From CAYVIB01 sp964451365 (GTDB lineage Bacteria; Pseudomonadota; Gammaproteobacteria; Pseudomonadales; Cellvibrionaceae), in assembly GCA_964451365.1 (NCBI GenBank), contig CAYVIB010000041.1, positions 1 through 39,688 of the forward strand: 39,688 bases of DNA. Reading direction: 5' to 3'. Position 1 is the first letter of the stretch. The number at the start of each line of letters is the position of its first letter. Below are positions 24,463-33,534 of this stretch, in pieces. The notes beneath the pieces were generated by a model. The model was given only the letters and a program-made list of their open reading frames with translations. It was not told the origin of the DNA and did not search any database. Position numbers and translations under genes: made by a program.

Positions 24463-26418
24463 ATGCTAAAACAACGTTTGCGGCAGGCTGTGCCTGCTTT
24501 TTTTATAGTTATTGCCGCGCTTTTCACGGTTGGTGCATCGGCACTGGAACTCTATGGCGAAACCGCCACGCACGATCCTTCCACCATTGTTGAAGACAGC
24601 GGCACCTACTGGACCTTCGGGACCGGCGATGGCAATGTTGGCATGGTAAGCCGTTATTCAACGGATTTGCGTACCTGGCAAACGGGGCCCACGGTGTTTG
24701 CACCGGGCACCTGGCCGAGTTGGATCAATCAGCGGGTACCGAATTTCGACGGCAACTTCTGGGCGCCGGACCTGATTGAAATGAACGGCCGTTACTATAT
24801 TTATTACTCCGCCTTTTCCACCAGCGATCCCCCCACTTCCGCCATTGGCGTGGCGGTAACCGACTCCCTCAACAATCCCAACTGGCGGGACCTGGGCATG
24901 GTGGTATCCACCCAGACCGAACCGAGAACCAACAATCAACCGGTTAATGCCATTGACCCCGGTCTGTATCGCGATACCAGCGGTAATGTCTGGATGATTT
25001 ACGGATCGCACTATTCCGGTTTGTATATCGTGCAAATCAATCCCGATACGGGCTTGCGTCAGGGGTCCGCGCGTTTCGCCGCGATTGGTAACAATGGCAA
25101 CTGGAACGAGTTCGAGGGGGCGCAGGTTCAATACATCGATGGTTATTACTATGCCTTCGTCAATCGCGGTGACTGTTGCGTGGGTAACGACAGCAACTAT
25201 TACATCCTGGTTGGTCGTTCCACCAGCCCGACGGGGCCGTTCCTGGATATCAACGGCGTAAACCTGTGGCACTACGGCAGTACCAACGGTAACCCGAATG
25301 ACGCGAGCACGGTATTGGCCACGGACGGTATTTATATCGGTCCCGGACATTTCGGTTACCTGAACCATAATGGCCAGCACCTGGCCAGCATTCATTATTA
25401 CGATGGCAGGACCGCCGATGGCTGGCCTTCCCGCCTCGATTTATTACAAATAAATATGGTCAACGGCTGGCCCCGGTTTACCCGCAACTTCACCCTGGCC
25501 ACGGGCAGCAGTTCGTCAGGTTCAAGCAGCAGCTCATCGTCATCGGGCGCGTCGATAACGGTGGAAAACGGCCGTTACACCATTATCGCCCGCCACAGCG
25601 GCAAGGCGATGGAAGTGGCGGACGCGAGCACCGCCGATGGCGCAAACCTGCAACAGTGGTCCAGCACCGGCGGCACGCACCAGCAATTCGATGTTACGCA
25701 CCAGAACAATGGTATTTACAGTATTCGTCCGGCCCACAGCGGTAAATCGCTGGACGTGTTCGACTGGAATATGGAACCGGGCGGCAATATTCTGCAGTGG
25801 GATTACTGGAATGGCGAACCCCAGCAGTTCAATATCGTTGAGGCCGAAGATGGTTACCACTTGATTATTTCCGTGCTGAGCGGACTGGCGTTGGATGTGG
25901 ACAGTTTCAGCCAGGCAGACGGCGCCAACATTATGCAGTGGAACGTAACCGGTGATGTTAACCAGCAGTGGTCGTTTCAACCGGTGGGCGGAAGTTCTTC
26001 CAGCAGTTCCTCGTCGAGCAGTTCATCGTCCAGCAGCAGTTCATCGTCCAGTTCTTCGTCATCGAGCAGCTCTACATCGTCAAGTAGCGCGTCTTCCTCC
26101 AGTTCCAGTTCATCCGGTGGCGGTGTCTCGGGATTGACTTGTTCCGTGAGCGCGGATTCGTGGGGCAGCGGCTTTGTAGCGAATGTTACCGTCAGCAATA
26201 ACGGCAACGCGGTAAACGCCTGGAGCGTGACACTGGTGTTTAACCAAGATATCAGCATCACTAATGCGTGGAGTGCCAATGCATCCGCGTCCGGCAATAC
26301 GGTGACCGCCACGAATGTTTCCTACAACGGCAGTTTGTCGTCGGGGCAAAGTACCGGGTTTGGATTTCAGGGAACGGCGAGCGGCAGTTTTGAATTGCCG
26401 ACATGCGTTGCCAACTAA
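24463..26418 (+). CDS. Secreted GH43 endo-1,5-alpha-L-arabinanase with ricin-like and CBM2 modules
   Basis: Extracellular arabinan-cutting enzyme, 651 residues. After a signal peptide (1-27) comes the GH43 five-bladed propeller (about 30-345). The general base is Asp38 (THDPS), the pKa-modulating residue Asp165 (NAIDPGL), the acid Glu218 (NEFEGAQ), and His296 sits in the central calcium-site motif IGPGHFG. RGDCCVG is typical of arabinanases. A short serine linker leads to a ricin-B-like lectin domain (about 366-508) with three repeats containing Q-x-W or similar. A poly-serine linker (511-551) and CBM2 (about 557-651) end the protein. AGAGGA precedes the ATG. Exo versus endo action is not decided by sequence alone. 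Confidence 0.92.
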   Translation: MLKQRLRQAVPAFFIVIAALFTVGASALELYGETATHDPSTIVEDSGTYWTFGTGDGNVGMVSRYSTDLRTWQTGPTVFAPGTWPSWINQRVPNFDGNFWAPDLIEMNGRYYIYYSAFSTSDPPTSAIGVAVTDSLNNPNWRDLGMVVSTQTEPRTNNQPVNAIDPGLYRDTSGNVWMIYGSHYSGLYIVQINPDTGLRQGSARFAAIGNNGNWNEFEGAQVQYIDGYYYAFVNRGDCCVGNDSNYYILVGRSTSPTGPFLDINGVNLWHYGSTNGNPNDASTVLATDGIYIGPGHFGYLNHNGQHLASIHYYDGRTADGWPSRLDLLQINMVNGWPRFTRNFTLATGSSSSGSSSSSSSSGASITVENGRYTIIARHSGKAMEVADASTADGANLQQWSSTGGTHQQFDVTHQNNGIYSIRPAHSGKSLDVFDWNMEPGGNILQWDYWNGEPQQFNIVEAEDGYHLIISVLSGLALDVDSFSQADGANIMQWNVTGDVNQQWSFQPVGGSSSSSSSSSSSSSSSSSSSSSSSSSSSTSSSSASSSSSSSSGGGVSGLTCSVSADSWGSGFVANVTVSNNGNAVNAWSVTLVFNQDISITNAWSANASASGNTVTATNVSYNGSLSSGQSTGFGFQGTASGSFELPTCVAN

Positions 26419-26490
26419 GCCCTCCAATTTTCAAAGGAAGAATTAACAGGCTGTTGAAATAAAAAAATAAAGCAAAAAAATAAATCAACT

Positions 26491-26523
26491 GAAAAGAAAA
26501 CACCGCGCGTTTAGCGCGGTGTT
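26491..26523 (-). terminator. Terminator downstream of the broken gene
   Basis: AACACCGCGC and GCGCGGTGTT form a perfect ten-base stem around GTTTA. Read on the minus strand it is followed by TTTTCTTTTC, 17 bases after the stop codon of the relic at 26540. On the plus strand there is only GTTGTTA, though it may also end GH43 transcripts. Confidence 0.75.
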
Positions 26524-26539
26524 GTTACCCACAAAAAAT

Positions 26540-26832
26540 TTAACGCCACTGGTACGGCGGCGCGATTGTAATATCGTTCGCACTACTCACACCGTTGGTA
26601 TTGTTATCCACCAATCCAAAAAACGTATTCTGCGATTTATTGCCGGCATAAACTTCCAAATCGCCAATGTAGGCGCCCAGTAGTAAGGCGAACTGAAGCG
26701 GCGGTTCTGTTGCCAGTTATCGTCCAGCGTTTCCGGTTGTGTCAACCGCAGGCGTCGCTGGCTGTAACTGGCACAAAATGTATCCGGCAGCGGCACGGCG
26801 CTTCCCTGCGGGTGAAATCCGTGCCCGGAACC
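26540..26832 (-). pseudogene. Frameshifted 3' end of an unidentified gene
   Basis: Two minus-strand frames together look like one protein end. The upstream frame (about 26832-26690) reads HGFHPQGSAVPLPDTFCASY then RLRLTQPETLDDNWQQ. The next frame continues LLLGAYIGDLEVYAGNKSQN and ends DITIAPPYQWR with a stop at 26540-26542. A good terminator follows on the same strand. No start or body is present above 26832, where an in-frame stop occurs. I infer a gene truncated at its 5' side and frameshifted near 26690. The family was not recognised; its place beside GH43 hints at a former carbohydrate enzyme. Confidence 0.4.
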
Positions 26833-26896
26833 TTAAACCGGTTCCCGGCGTCACAAACAGGAGCGCCATGGCGCTGCATTATCAGGGAGAATCCGG

Positions 26897-27781
26897 ATGA
26901 TAGATTGCTTGGTTGTTGGTGCCGGCCCGGCGGGGCTTACGGCGGGACTTTATCTCTGTCGGTTTTTGCGCAAGGTTGTCATAGTGGATGCGGGTAACAG
27001 CCGGGCATCGCGCATCCCGCTTTCACACAATTTCCCGGGTTTTCCGGAAGGGGTTTCCGGCCCGGTACTGCTGGCGCGCTTACGATCGCAGTTGGCCAAC
27101 AATGGCGGCGAGGTAATACAGGGAACAGTGAGCCGACTGCGCAAGCTTGGCGAAAATGAATTTGTGGCGGAGGTGGGTGAACGCACCATAACTGCCCGCT
27201 CCGTGTTACTGGCGACCGGCGTCGAGGATATCGAGCCGACCATTGCGGGTTTTCAGGCGATAAAAGAAAAAGGGTTGATTCGCTACTGCCCCGTCTGTGA
27301 CGGATTCGAGTTTCGTGACCGGCGCATCGGCATTATCGGCGCCGGCGAACACGGCGTGCGCGAAGCGCGCTTTATCAGGAACTACAGCAAGGATCTCACA
27401 TTGATTAATTTCGACGCGGAAACGGATTTCGGCAAATCGCTGGAGGACTGGTTGCACAACCACAATGTAAAACTGGTACGGGGGAACGGACGCCGGCTCG
27501 GAATTGACTCCCGGGAAAAACTTCACCTGGAAATGGAGGACGGTTCACAACATGAATTCGACGTACTTTACTGCGCCCTGGGTACCCGGGTTCGTTCGCA
27601 ACTGGCGGTCGAACTCGGCGCCGGACACGACGGACAGAATTGCCTTAAGGTAAACGACCACTTGCAGACAAGTGTCTCGGGGTTATACGCCGCCGGCGAT
27701 GTTGTCAGCAGCCTGGACCAGATAGCCGTCGCTATCGGCCAGGCGGCAATCGCCGCGACGGCGATTCACAATAATCTTTAA
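26897..27781 (+). CDS. Thioredoxin-reductase-like FAD/NAD(P) oxidoreductase
   Basis: Cytoplasmic flavoprotein, 294 residues, of the thioredoxin reductase-like family. It has the FAD dinucleotide motif at residues 8-13 (GAGPAG), a redox pair Cys131-Pro-Val-Cys134 (RYCPVCDGFE), a second Rossmann motif Gly148-A-G-E-H-Gly153 for NAD(P)H, and the C-terminal FAD motif GLYAAGDVV. The length is slightly shorter than E. coli TrxB (321), and the second nucleotide site (GAGEHG) differs from the TrxB GGGDSA form, so the natural electron acceptor may not be thioredoxin. GGAGA lies six bases before the ATG. It converges on the esterase gene with a ten-base gap; no thioredoxin or peroxiredoxin gene is adjacent. 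Confidence 0.85.
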   Translation: MIDCLVVGAGPAGLTAGLYLCRFLRKVVIVDAGNSRASRIPLSHNFPGFPEGVSGPVLLARLRSQLANNGGEVIQGTVSRLRKLGENEFVAEVGERTITARSVLLATGVEDIEPTIAGFQAIKEKGLIRYCPVCDGFEFRDRRIGIIGAGEHGVREARFIRNYSKDLTLINFDAETDFGKSLEDWLHNHNVKLVRGNGRRLGIDSREKLHLEMEDGSQHEFDVLYCALGTRVRSQLAVELGAGHDGQNCLKVNDHLQTSVSGLYAAGDVVSSLDQIAVAIGQAAIAATAIHNNL

Positions 27782-27791
27782 GCTCCGCGTT

Positions 27792-28730
27792 TTATCTGTC
27801 AGCCTGCTGTTCACTGCTCATTACGTTATACATAAATCGCCTGACCAGGGGCACGCATTCGGGACACCGGACGGTATCGGAAGGATCATTGTGACCGGCG
27901 CCGCGGATAATACCCAGTTCGCTTTCCAAACCTACTTTCTCGGCGTACCGGTGGATCGACAGGGAACCGTGCACACTCCCCTCCTCGTTGGAGCCTATGG
28001 CAATAACATCATCCCGGTCGCCGTGTAAACTCAGTAGTGGCGGCTCGCCCGGATCGATAATATCCAAATCTGTCAGCAGCCCGGACAAGTTGATAACACC
28101 GCGAATATTATGCGCGGCTTTTCCCGGGTTTGCGCCATGGGCATCGAAGGCTTTGGTCATTGCGGTATCGACTTCATCCGCCGGGTCCAGGTACGCCAGG
28201 TGCATCGACGTAATGGCGCCTGCCGAGTGGCCGCCGATAAATATATTGGCCGGATCGATGCGAAATTTATTCGCTCCGGCCGCATCGCGAATGAAGTACT
28301 CAATCACCGATCGCTGGTCCGCTATCGCTTTGCCCAATGCGTCCAGGTATTTCTCCGGCGTTTCGATTGACTCGGACAGGCGATAACGGTTAATTGCCAC
28401 AACATACCCCGCCCTTGCCATTTGTTCGCCAAAACTGTCCATCCAAAAGTCTTCATGCGCGGTAAACCCGCCGCCGGGCGTCAGGACAAACAGCGGCCGA
28501 TTCTTGAGCTTGTCGCCCTTGGGCTCAAACACTCGCATGGTTATTTTTTCGGTTTTGCCTGTGGTGTTGTTGACGGCTTCGGCAAATACAATGTTCGATG
28601 TGCGCATGTGCCCGGCAAACACTTCGTTCAGGTAGCGCCGGTCGGGAGAGGCTTGCTCGGCGACGAGAAAGGAAGGCATCCCTGCCAGACTGACCAAGAG
28701 CAACACTTCTTTTATCGAAAATATTTTCAT
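27792..28730 (-). CDS. Secreted alpha/beta-hydrolase esterase
   Basis: Exported serine esterase of 312 residues. It has a signal peptide (about 1-24), an oxyanion loop (LTPGGGFT, 83-90), a nucleophile elbow GGHSAGA with Ser169, an acid region HGDRDD, and the catalytic histidine in GAGHND near the end. The fold and motifs match carboxylesterases acting on acetyl or feruloyl groups. It lies last in the minus-strand group of esterase, GH51 and GH95, 116 bases after the GH95 stop with a small hairpin between. Removal of acyl groups from hemicellulose or pectin fragments is therefore likely, but the specific ester is not known. Confidence 0.8.
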   Translation of the reverse strand: MKIFSIKEVLLLVSLAGMPSFLVAEQASPDRRYLNEVFAGHMRTSNIVFAEAVNNTTGKTEKITMRVFEPKGDKLKNRPLFVLTPGGGFTAHEDFWMDSFGEQMARAGYVVAINRYRLSESIETPEKYLDALGKAIADQRSVIEYFIRDAAGANKFRIDPANIFIGGHSAGAITSMHLAYLDPADEVDTAMTKAFDAHGANPGKAAHNIRGVINLSGLLTDLDIIDPGEPPLLSLHGDRDDVIAIGSNEEGSVHGSLSIHRYAEKVGLESELGIIRGAGHNDPSDTVRCPECVPLVRRFMYNVMSSEQQADR

Positions 28731-28795
28731 TATTTTTCCCTACGCTTAAATCGAGCTGTTCTTTTTAATCATTTTCCGGCAGTTACTCTGGCGGG

Positions 28796-28821
28796 ATGTC
28801 ATTCTGGATGGAGAATGACAT
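28796..28821 (-). repeat. Inverted repeat between GH95 and esterase genes
   Basis: ATGTCATTCT and AGAATGACAT form a perfect ten-base stem around GGATGG. It has no T tract on either side. It could act as an intraoperon mRNA hairpin that lowers or stabilises downstream expression. Confidence 0.6.
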
Positions 28822-28846
28822 AGGGTGGCAGGAGAATGTCTGTATT

Positions 28847-31336
28847 TTACTCCTGTAAAAGCGGTTCGCTGGTACCGCGCCAGATATATTCCCGCCCCGC
28901 TTGCGTATCGACATCGACCAGCAACGTCCGCTCAAGCGACAATTGAGGTAAAACCAGGTCCGTATGCTTGATTATTTTTTTAATTTCAGGTGTTTTATAA
29001 AACGGGTTGGGGTTATCACCCCGCGCTTTTTTGGCTCCGAAACCCTGGGCCGGCGGTAGCGGCGCGTAAGTGCGCAAGCGTAAATTGCCACCGAGCCGCG
29101 ACAGAACCCTTAAGTCGGTCACCCTGCCTTTTTGCCAGCGCATATCAATTATAAAACCGCCACGCATCACCAAACCGTTGACCTCACCGTCTGGCCACGC
29201 CTGCGGTAGCGCGGGCAGAAGGTGAATGCTTCCGTCGTGGCTTTGCGCGAGCATTTCGGCAATACCCGAGGTAAAACCGAAATTGCCGTCGATCTGGAAA
29301 GGGGGATGGGCATCGAACATATTGGGGTAAGTGCCGCCGGCCTCGCCGGAATCCTGGTCCACCAATTTAATCTGGTCGCGTATTAACTTTAATGCCCGGT
29401 TACCATTCAGCAGGCGGGCCCAAAGATTAATTTTCCAGTTCATGGACCAACCTGTGGAAGGATCGCCACGTTGTTCCAGGCTCACACGCGCGGCATTAAA
29501 CAGTTCCGGGGTGCGGATCGGTGAAATCTGGTTGCCGGGGTAAAGCCCGTACAGATGCGATACATGACGGTGGTGATCGTAAGGATCATCCCAATCCTCG
29601 AGCCATTCCTGAAGCTGATGGTATTGGCCGATCTGCATCGGCGGCAACTGCTTGAGAATGGATTGCCAGCGTTTCTCCGACGGTTCCTCCAACTTGAGGA
29701 TTTCGGCGGCTTCGATCGTGTGGCTGAAAAGATCGAACAGTAACTGATTGTCCAGCGTAACGCCGGCGGCAATTTTTTTTGTCGTCGCCCGCGGCGCATT
29801 TTCCGGTGACATAGACGGGGAGACTACCAGCCAACCTGTACGGGTATCCTTTACAAGAAAATCCTCAAAAAATTCACATGCGCCCTTCATGATGGGATAG
29901 ACACTACGTAAAAAATCTTTATCACCGGTATAAAGGTATTTTTGCCAAAGGTGCTCCACCAGCCAGGCATTACTGGTCGGCCAGGCGCCCCAGGACCAAT
30001 CCACCGCGCCGGCAATGCGCCAGATATCGGTATTGTGATGCGCCATCCAGCCACGCGCGCCGTACATGCGGCGTGCCGCGTCGGCGCCGGTTTCGGACAG
30101 CTCCCGGATTAAATCGATCAGCGGCTCGTTGAGTTCCGTCAGTTGCGTCACTTCCGACGGCCAATAGTTCATTTCGAGATTGATGTTGAGCGTATATTTG
30201 CTGTCCCAGGGCGGTTCCGTTTTGTTATTCCAGATACCCTGTAAATTCGCGGCCTGTGTACCCGGTTGCGAGGACGAAATCAATAAATAACGGCCGTACT
30301 GAAAATACAGGCTTACTAACGCGGGATCGTGTCGCCCGGCAAATTCGCGAATTCGATCGTCGGTAGGTTCCTTCACAAATTCATTGCTGCCCAGGTTCAG
30401 GGACACGCGGTTAAAATACTGGCGGTAAAACCGACTGTGCGCGTTCAATCTTTCCGTATAGGCAGTCGGCGCGGCGGTAAACTTTTGCCTGGCTTGTTGC
30501 ATCATTTCTTCCGCGCGCGCCAGGGCATTCGCGCTGATATCGGCATAGTTGACGAAGTTGGTTGCCATGGATACCAGTATCAATGCTTGCGAGGCGGCGG
30601 ACACACGAAGATTATTCCCCTCCTGTTCCACACTGCCGTCCGTGTGAACCACCCTGGCAAGGCTGGCCAGTTTCACCTGACCTTTAATGCCTTCATGATC
30701 GCGCGATAACACTTCCATTAAAATGCGGGAAGTACCGGGAACAACATTCACACGGGTCGATTCGGGATGTGACAACGACAGGGTAAGATCCAACGCCTTC
30801 GCGCGACTGGCTGTTAAGCGAATTGCTACCACCTGGTCAACGAATGAAGTAAAAACTTCGCGCCGGAACTCCACCCCGCCCACGTTATACCGGGTGGTGG
30901 CCGTGGCGTTTTGCAGGTCCAGTTCGCGATAGTAATTCCTGTACTTTTCATGCCCGGGAAATTCCAGCCGCAACATGCCCGCGGATTGATACGGCATGCC
31001 CTGCGCACCCTGGCTGGTGATGGCTTTTTCCGCCAGCGCCGACGCGCCGGCATAATTGCCCTTATCGATAAGCCCGCGAATTTCTGACAGGGCATTCAAC
31101 GCGGATAAATTTAAATTATTATGCGGTCCTCCGGCCCAAAAAGTATCCTCATTCAACTGGATGATTTCGTTTGGCGCGCCGCCGTAAACCATGGCCCCAA
31201 TCCGACCGTTACCCAGCGGTAAAGCGGCCTCCCAGGTGGAGGCCGGTTTGTCGTACCAGAGTTTGAGTGAATCGGTTGCCCGGGCGGGCAAGGCGAAACA
31301 CCAGGTCAGAAAAAGCGTTAGGGCGATAATGCGCAT
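28847..31336 (-). CDS. GH95 alpha-L-fucosidase/galactosidase
   Basis: Exported enzyme that removes terminal alpha-L-fucose (or L-galactose) by inversion, for example from xyloglucan side chains. The 829 residues begin with a signal peptide (1-20). The GH95 N-terminal domain follows (LWYDKPASTWEAALPLGNGR, NEDTFWAGGP), then the (alpha/alpha)6 barrel with the Asn-x-Asn pair at 384/386 (LNINLEMNYW), acid Glu512 (SMSPEN) and Asp683 (FQIDGNFGF). Length is normal for the family. The ATG at 31334-31336 has GGTGA five bases upstream; a GTG nine bases earlier is less likely. It begins 18 bases after the GH51 stop, so the two are one transcript. Confidence 0.93.
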   Translation of the reverse strand: MRIIALTLFLTWCFALPARATDSLKLWYDKPASTWEAALPLGNGRIGAMVYGGAPNEIIQLNEDTFWAGGPHNNLNLSALNALSEIRGLIDKGNYAGASALAEKAITSQGAQGMPYQSAGMLRLEFPGHEKYRNYYRELDLQNATATTRYNVGGVEFRREVFTSFVDQVVAIRLTASRAKALDLTLSLSHPESTRVNVVPGTSRILMEVLSRDHEGIKGQVKLASLARVVHTDGSVEQEGNNLRVSAASQALILVSMATNFVNYADISANALARAEEMMQQARQKFTAAPTAYTERLNAHSRFYRQYFNRVSLNLGSNEFVKEPTDDRIREFAGRHDPALVSLYFQYGRYLLISSSQPGTQAANLQGIWNNKTEPPWDSKYTLNINLEMNYWPSEVTQLTELNEPLIDLIRELSETGADAARRMYGARGWMAHHNTDIWRIAGAVDWSWGAWPTSNAWLVEHLWQKYLYTGDKDFLRSVYPIMKGACEFFEDFLVKDTRTGWLVVSPSMSPENAPRATTKKIAAGVTLDNQLLFDLFSHTIEAAEILKLEEPSEKRWQSILKQLPPMQIGQYHQLQEWLEDWDDPYDHHRHVSHLYGLYPGNQISPIRTPELFNAARVSLEQRGDPSTGWSMNWKINLWARLLNGNRALKLIRDQIKLVDQDSGEAGGTYPNMFDAHPPFQIDGNFGFTSGIAEMLAQSHDGSIHLLPALPQAWPDGEVNGLVMRGGFIIDMRWQKGRVTDLRVLSRLGGNLRLRTYAPLPPAQGFGAKKARGDNPNPFYKTPEIKKIIKHTDLVLPQLSLERTLLVDVDTQAGREYIWRGTSEPLLQE

Positions 31337-31354
31337 AATATTCACCGATACCGA

Positions 31355-33448
31355 TCAAGCCGCCGGGAACTGGTAAATTTCGACACTGATCGGGGCAATA
31401 ACAAGCGCACCGGCCCCGGTGTCGAATGTGGATTCGGCAAGCGTCACTTCCGGCTCTTCCCCTACTACGTTGCGAGCTTCGATATTTTTGCCGGTAAACT
31501 TCCAGCAACGTCCTTTGCGAGCCGCCTTGAATCCTTCATAACCCAGGTCCAGGCTGCGTTCCTCCTCGGTGGCATTTACAACAGCAACCGCCAGGGTTTT
31601 GCCGTCCGCCGTCAATGACGCCGAAACATCCAGCGGATACGTGGCGCTGCCGGAATTTACCTTCGGCTGATCTCCGCCTACAGGGTATTGCGGTGGCGGC
31701 GGCGGGGAATTACCATCGACCGCTACCGGAATGGAACCGAAATGTTTTTGGTAGAGTTGGAAAAGGCTGCCCCTGGTGCCTATTATGGAACGGGTTCGAT
31801 CATAGCTGAGCCAACCTGTTGCCATGGTGTAACCCGCCATGTCGATAAAATCCGTATGGCGAAAAAACTCGTGGAAGGTTAACGCGATCGCCAGCGCGCC
31901 TTTCAAATCATCCTGGAATCGATACGCCCACTCATCAAAAAACACTTTTACTGTTCCCTCATTGAGTTTGGGAAACAGTTTTTTATATTCCTCCCAGGCG
32001 TCCACCATCGTGCGCACGCGGTTCGCGGGTTGGCGCGCCCATTCGTTCAGCGACATTTGCACGTCGAAAAGTTTCCCGGTTTTCAGGTCAAAACGTTTGC
32101 CTTCCGGGGGATAGGCGTGCGTTGCCAGCGCGTCGAACCTGCCCCAGCAGTCCTTGAACATGCCGTAGGCCCAATCTCGCTCGGAGCCCACTTTTACTTC
32201 CGGTTGACCCTCGATAAAAATACCCTGCCCGGTGGTCATTTCATCCACGAAGCCGCCCGGCGCGACAATGTAAATGGACGGGTCGACAGCGCGCATGGCA
32301 TCGGCAAATAAATTATGCTTAACCACGTACTGGTCGCGGGCCATGTGACCGAACTGCCAATGGCCGTACATCTCGTTGCCGATGTTCCAGTACTTGACCT
32401 TGTACGGTTCGGGATGCCCGTTGGCCGCCCGCCTGGCGCCCCAGGGAGTGTCCACCGAACCATTTACATATTCCACCTGCTCGGCGCCGGAACGTGGTTC
32501 GGCAAAACCGGTACTGACACACCAGGACGGTTCGCAGTTGATGATCTCGCACAGTTGCAGGAATTCATCCACGCCTACGTCATTGGGCTGCACCGCCTTC
32601 CAAACCGGGTCCATTATTGGCGGGCGTTTATCGGGATCGCCGATGGTATGTTTCCAATCGTAGGCGGAAACAAAATTACCGCCGGGCATCCGCAGGACCT
32701 TGCAATCCATTTCACGCATCAGCGCCGTGGTATCGGCGCGAAAACCTTTGACATTGTCCGCAGGCATCAGTGACACCGCACCCACACGAAAATTGCCGGA
32801 GCCTTTGCCGGTAATTTCCATGCGCCCTTCGACAGTGTCCGCCGTGGGGTTAAACCTGAACGAATGGGTGCCCCACTCATTCGTGACCGGCACTTTTACT
32901 GTTTGCCGGTTTTTTGCTCCCCTGCCCCAGATCAAAGTAACGGAGATTTCTGCCCCGGCATCGGCGGCGGCCGCAATCCGGCCGACGTATTCCTTGCTGC
33001 CATCCAGAGCGAGATCCGATTGCGCGAAACCGCGCGAACGCGAGCCCGCCAGCGTCACCACCGGACTGTGTTCACCCACGTAAGCATTTTGTTTGTCCAG
33101 GGTAATGGCGGACGTCGGGCCGATCGCGGCCCACTTTCGACTGAACCGCATGGCGGCTCTCCTGTCCTCCGGCTTGGCTTCCGCTTTTTCGAGAATACCG
33201 TAATAAAACTTCCGGTCGTCCAGCACCTCGCTCCACAAGCTGTGGTTTACCAGGTTGCCAATGTGTTCGATAAAACCGCCGTAAATCATGGGCGAAATGG
33301 CAGGGCGTTTACTGTTGGTATTAATAATTCCTTTTAATGGGGTTTTGGTTGCGGCAAACGTAAACGCCGGGAAGGCCGAAGTTCCAGCCAGGGCAATGGA
33401 ACCGAGTAACATTTTTCTGCGGGTAATCGGCAACAATTTATTTGTCAT
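31355..33448 (-). CDS. Tat-exported GH51 alpha-L-arabinofuranosidase
   Basis: Releases L-arabinofuranose from arabinan, arabinoxylan or arabinosylated xyloglucan fragments. The 697-residue protein carries a twin-arginine signal (PITRRKMLLGSIALAG), so it is exported folded by the Tat pathway. After it come the GH51 N-terminal strand (ISPMIYGGFIEHIG), a sandwich insertion (about 90-230) like the carbohydrate-binding insert of large GH51 enzymes, the barrel, and a C-terminal beta domain. The acid/base is Glu359 (YWNIGNEMYG) and the nucleophile Glu506 (FFDEWAY). The start at 33448 has GGAG six bases upstream; the longer frame lacks a ribosome site. Coupled to GH95 downstream and preceded by an esterase gene by 86 bases. 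Confidence 0.93.
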   Translation of the reverse strand: MTNKLLPITRRKMLLGSIALAGTSAFPAFTFAATKTPLKGIINTNSKRPAISPMIYGGFIEHIGNLVNHSLWSEVLDDRKFYYGILEKAEAKPEDRRAAMRFSRKWAAIGPTSAITLDKQNAYVGEHSPVVTLAGSRSRGFAQSDLALDGSKEYVGRIAAAADAGAEISVTLIWGRGAKNRQTVKVPVTNEWGTHSFRFNPTADTVEGRMEITGKGSGNFRVGAVSLMPADNVKGFRADTTALMREMDCKVLRMPGGNFVSAYDWKHTIGDPDKRPPIMDPVWKAVQPNDVGVDEFLQLCEIINCEPSWCVSTGFAEPRSGAEQVEYVNGSVDTPWGARRAANGHPEPYKVKYWNIGNEMYGHWQFGHMARDQYVVKHNLFADAMRAVDPSIYIVAPGGFVDEMTTGQGIFIEGQPEVKVGSERDWAYGMFKDCWGRFDALATHAYPPEGKRFDLKTGKLFDVQMSLNEWARQPANRVRTMVDAWEEYKKLFPKLNEGTVKVFFDEWAYRFQDDLKGALAIALTFHEFFRHTDFIDMAGYTMATGWLSYDRTRSIIGTRGSLFQLYQKHFGSIPVAVDGNSPPPPPQYPVGGDQPKVNSGSATYPLDVSASLTADGKTLAVAVVNATEEERSLDLGYEGFKAARKGRCWKFTGKNIEARNVVGEEPEVTLAESTFDTGAGALVIAPISVEIYQFPAA

Positions 33449-33534
33449 GGGTTTCTCCGGATTGAACATGCGGTTTGTGGCATTGAGTGACGGCGGTGAC
33501 CTTCACCCATTGGAATGTTGGTAATTCTTGAAAC

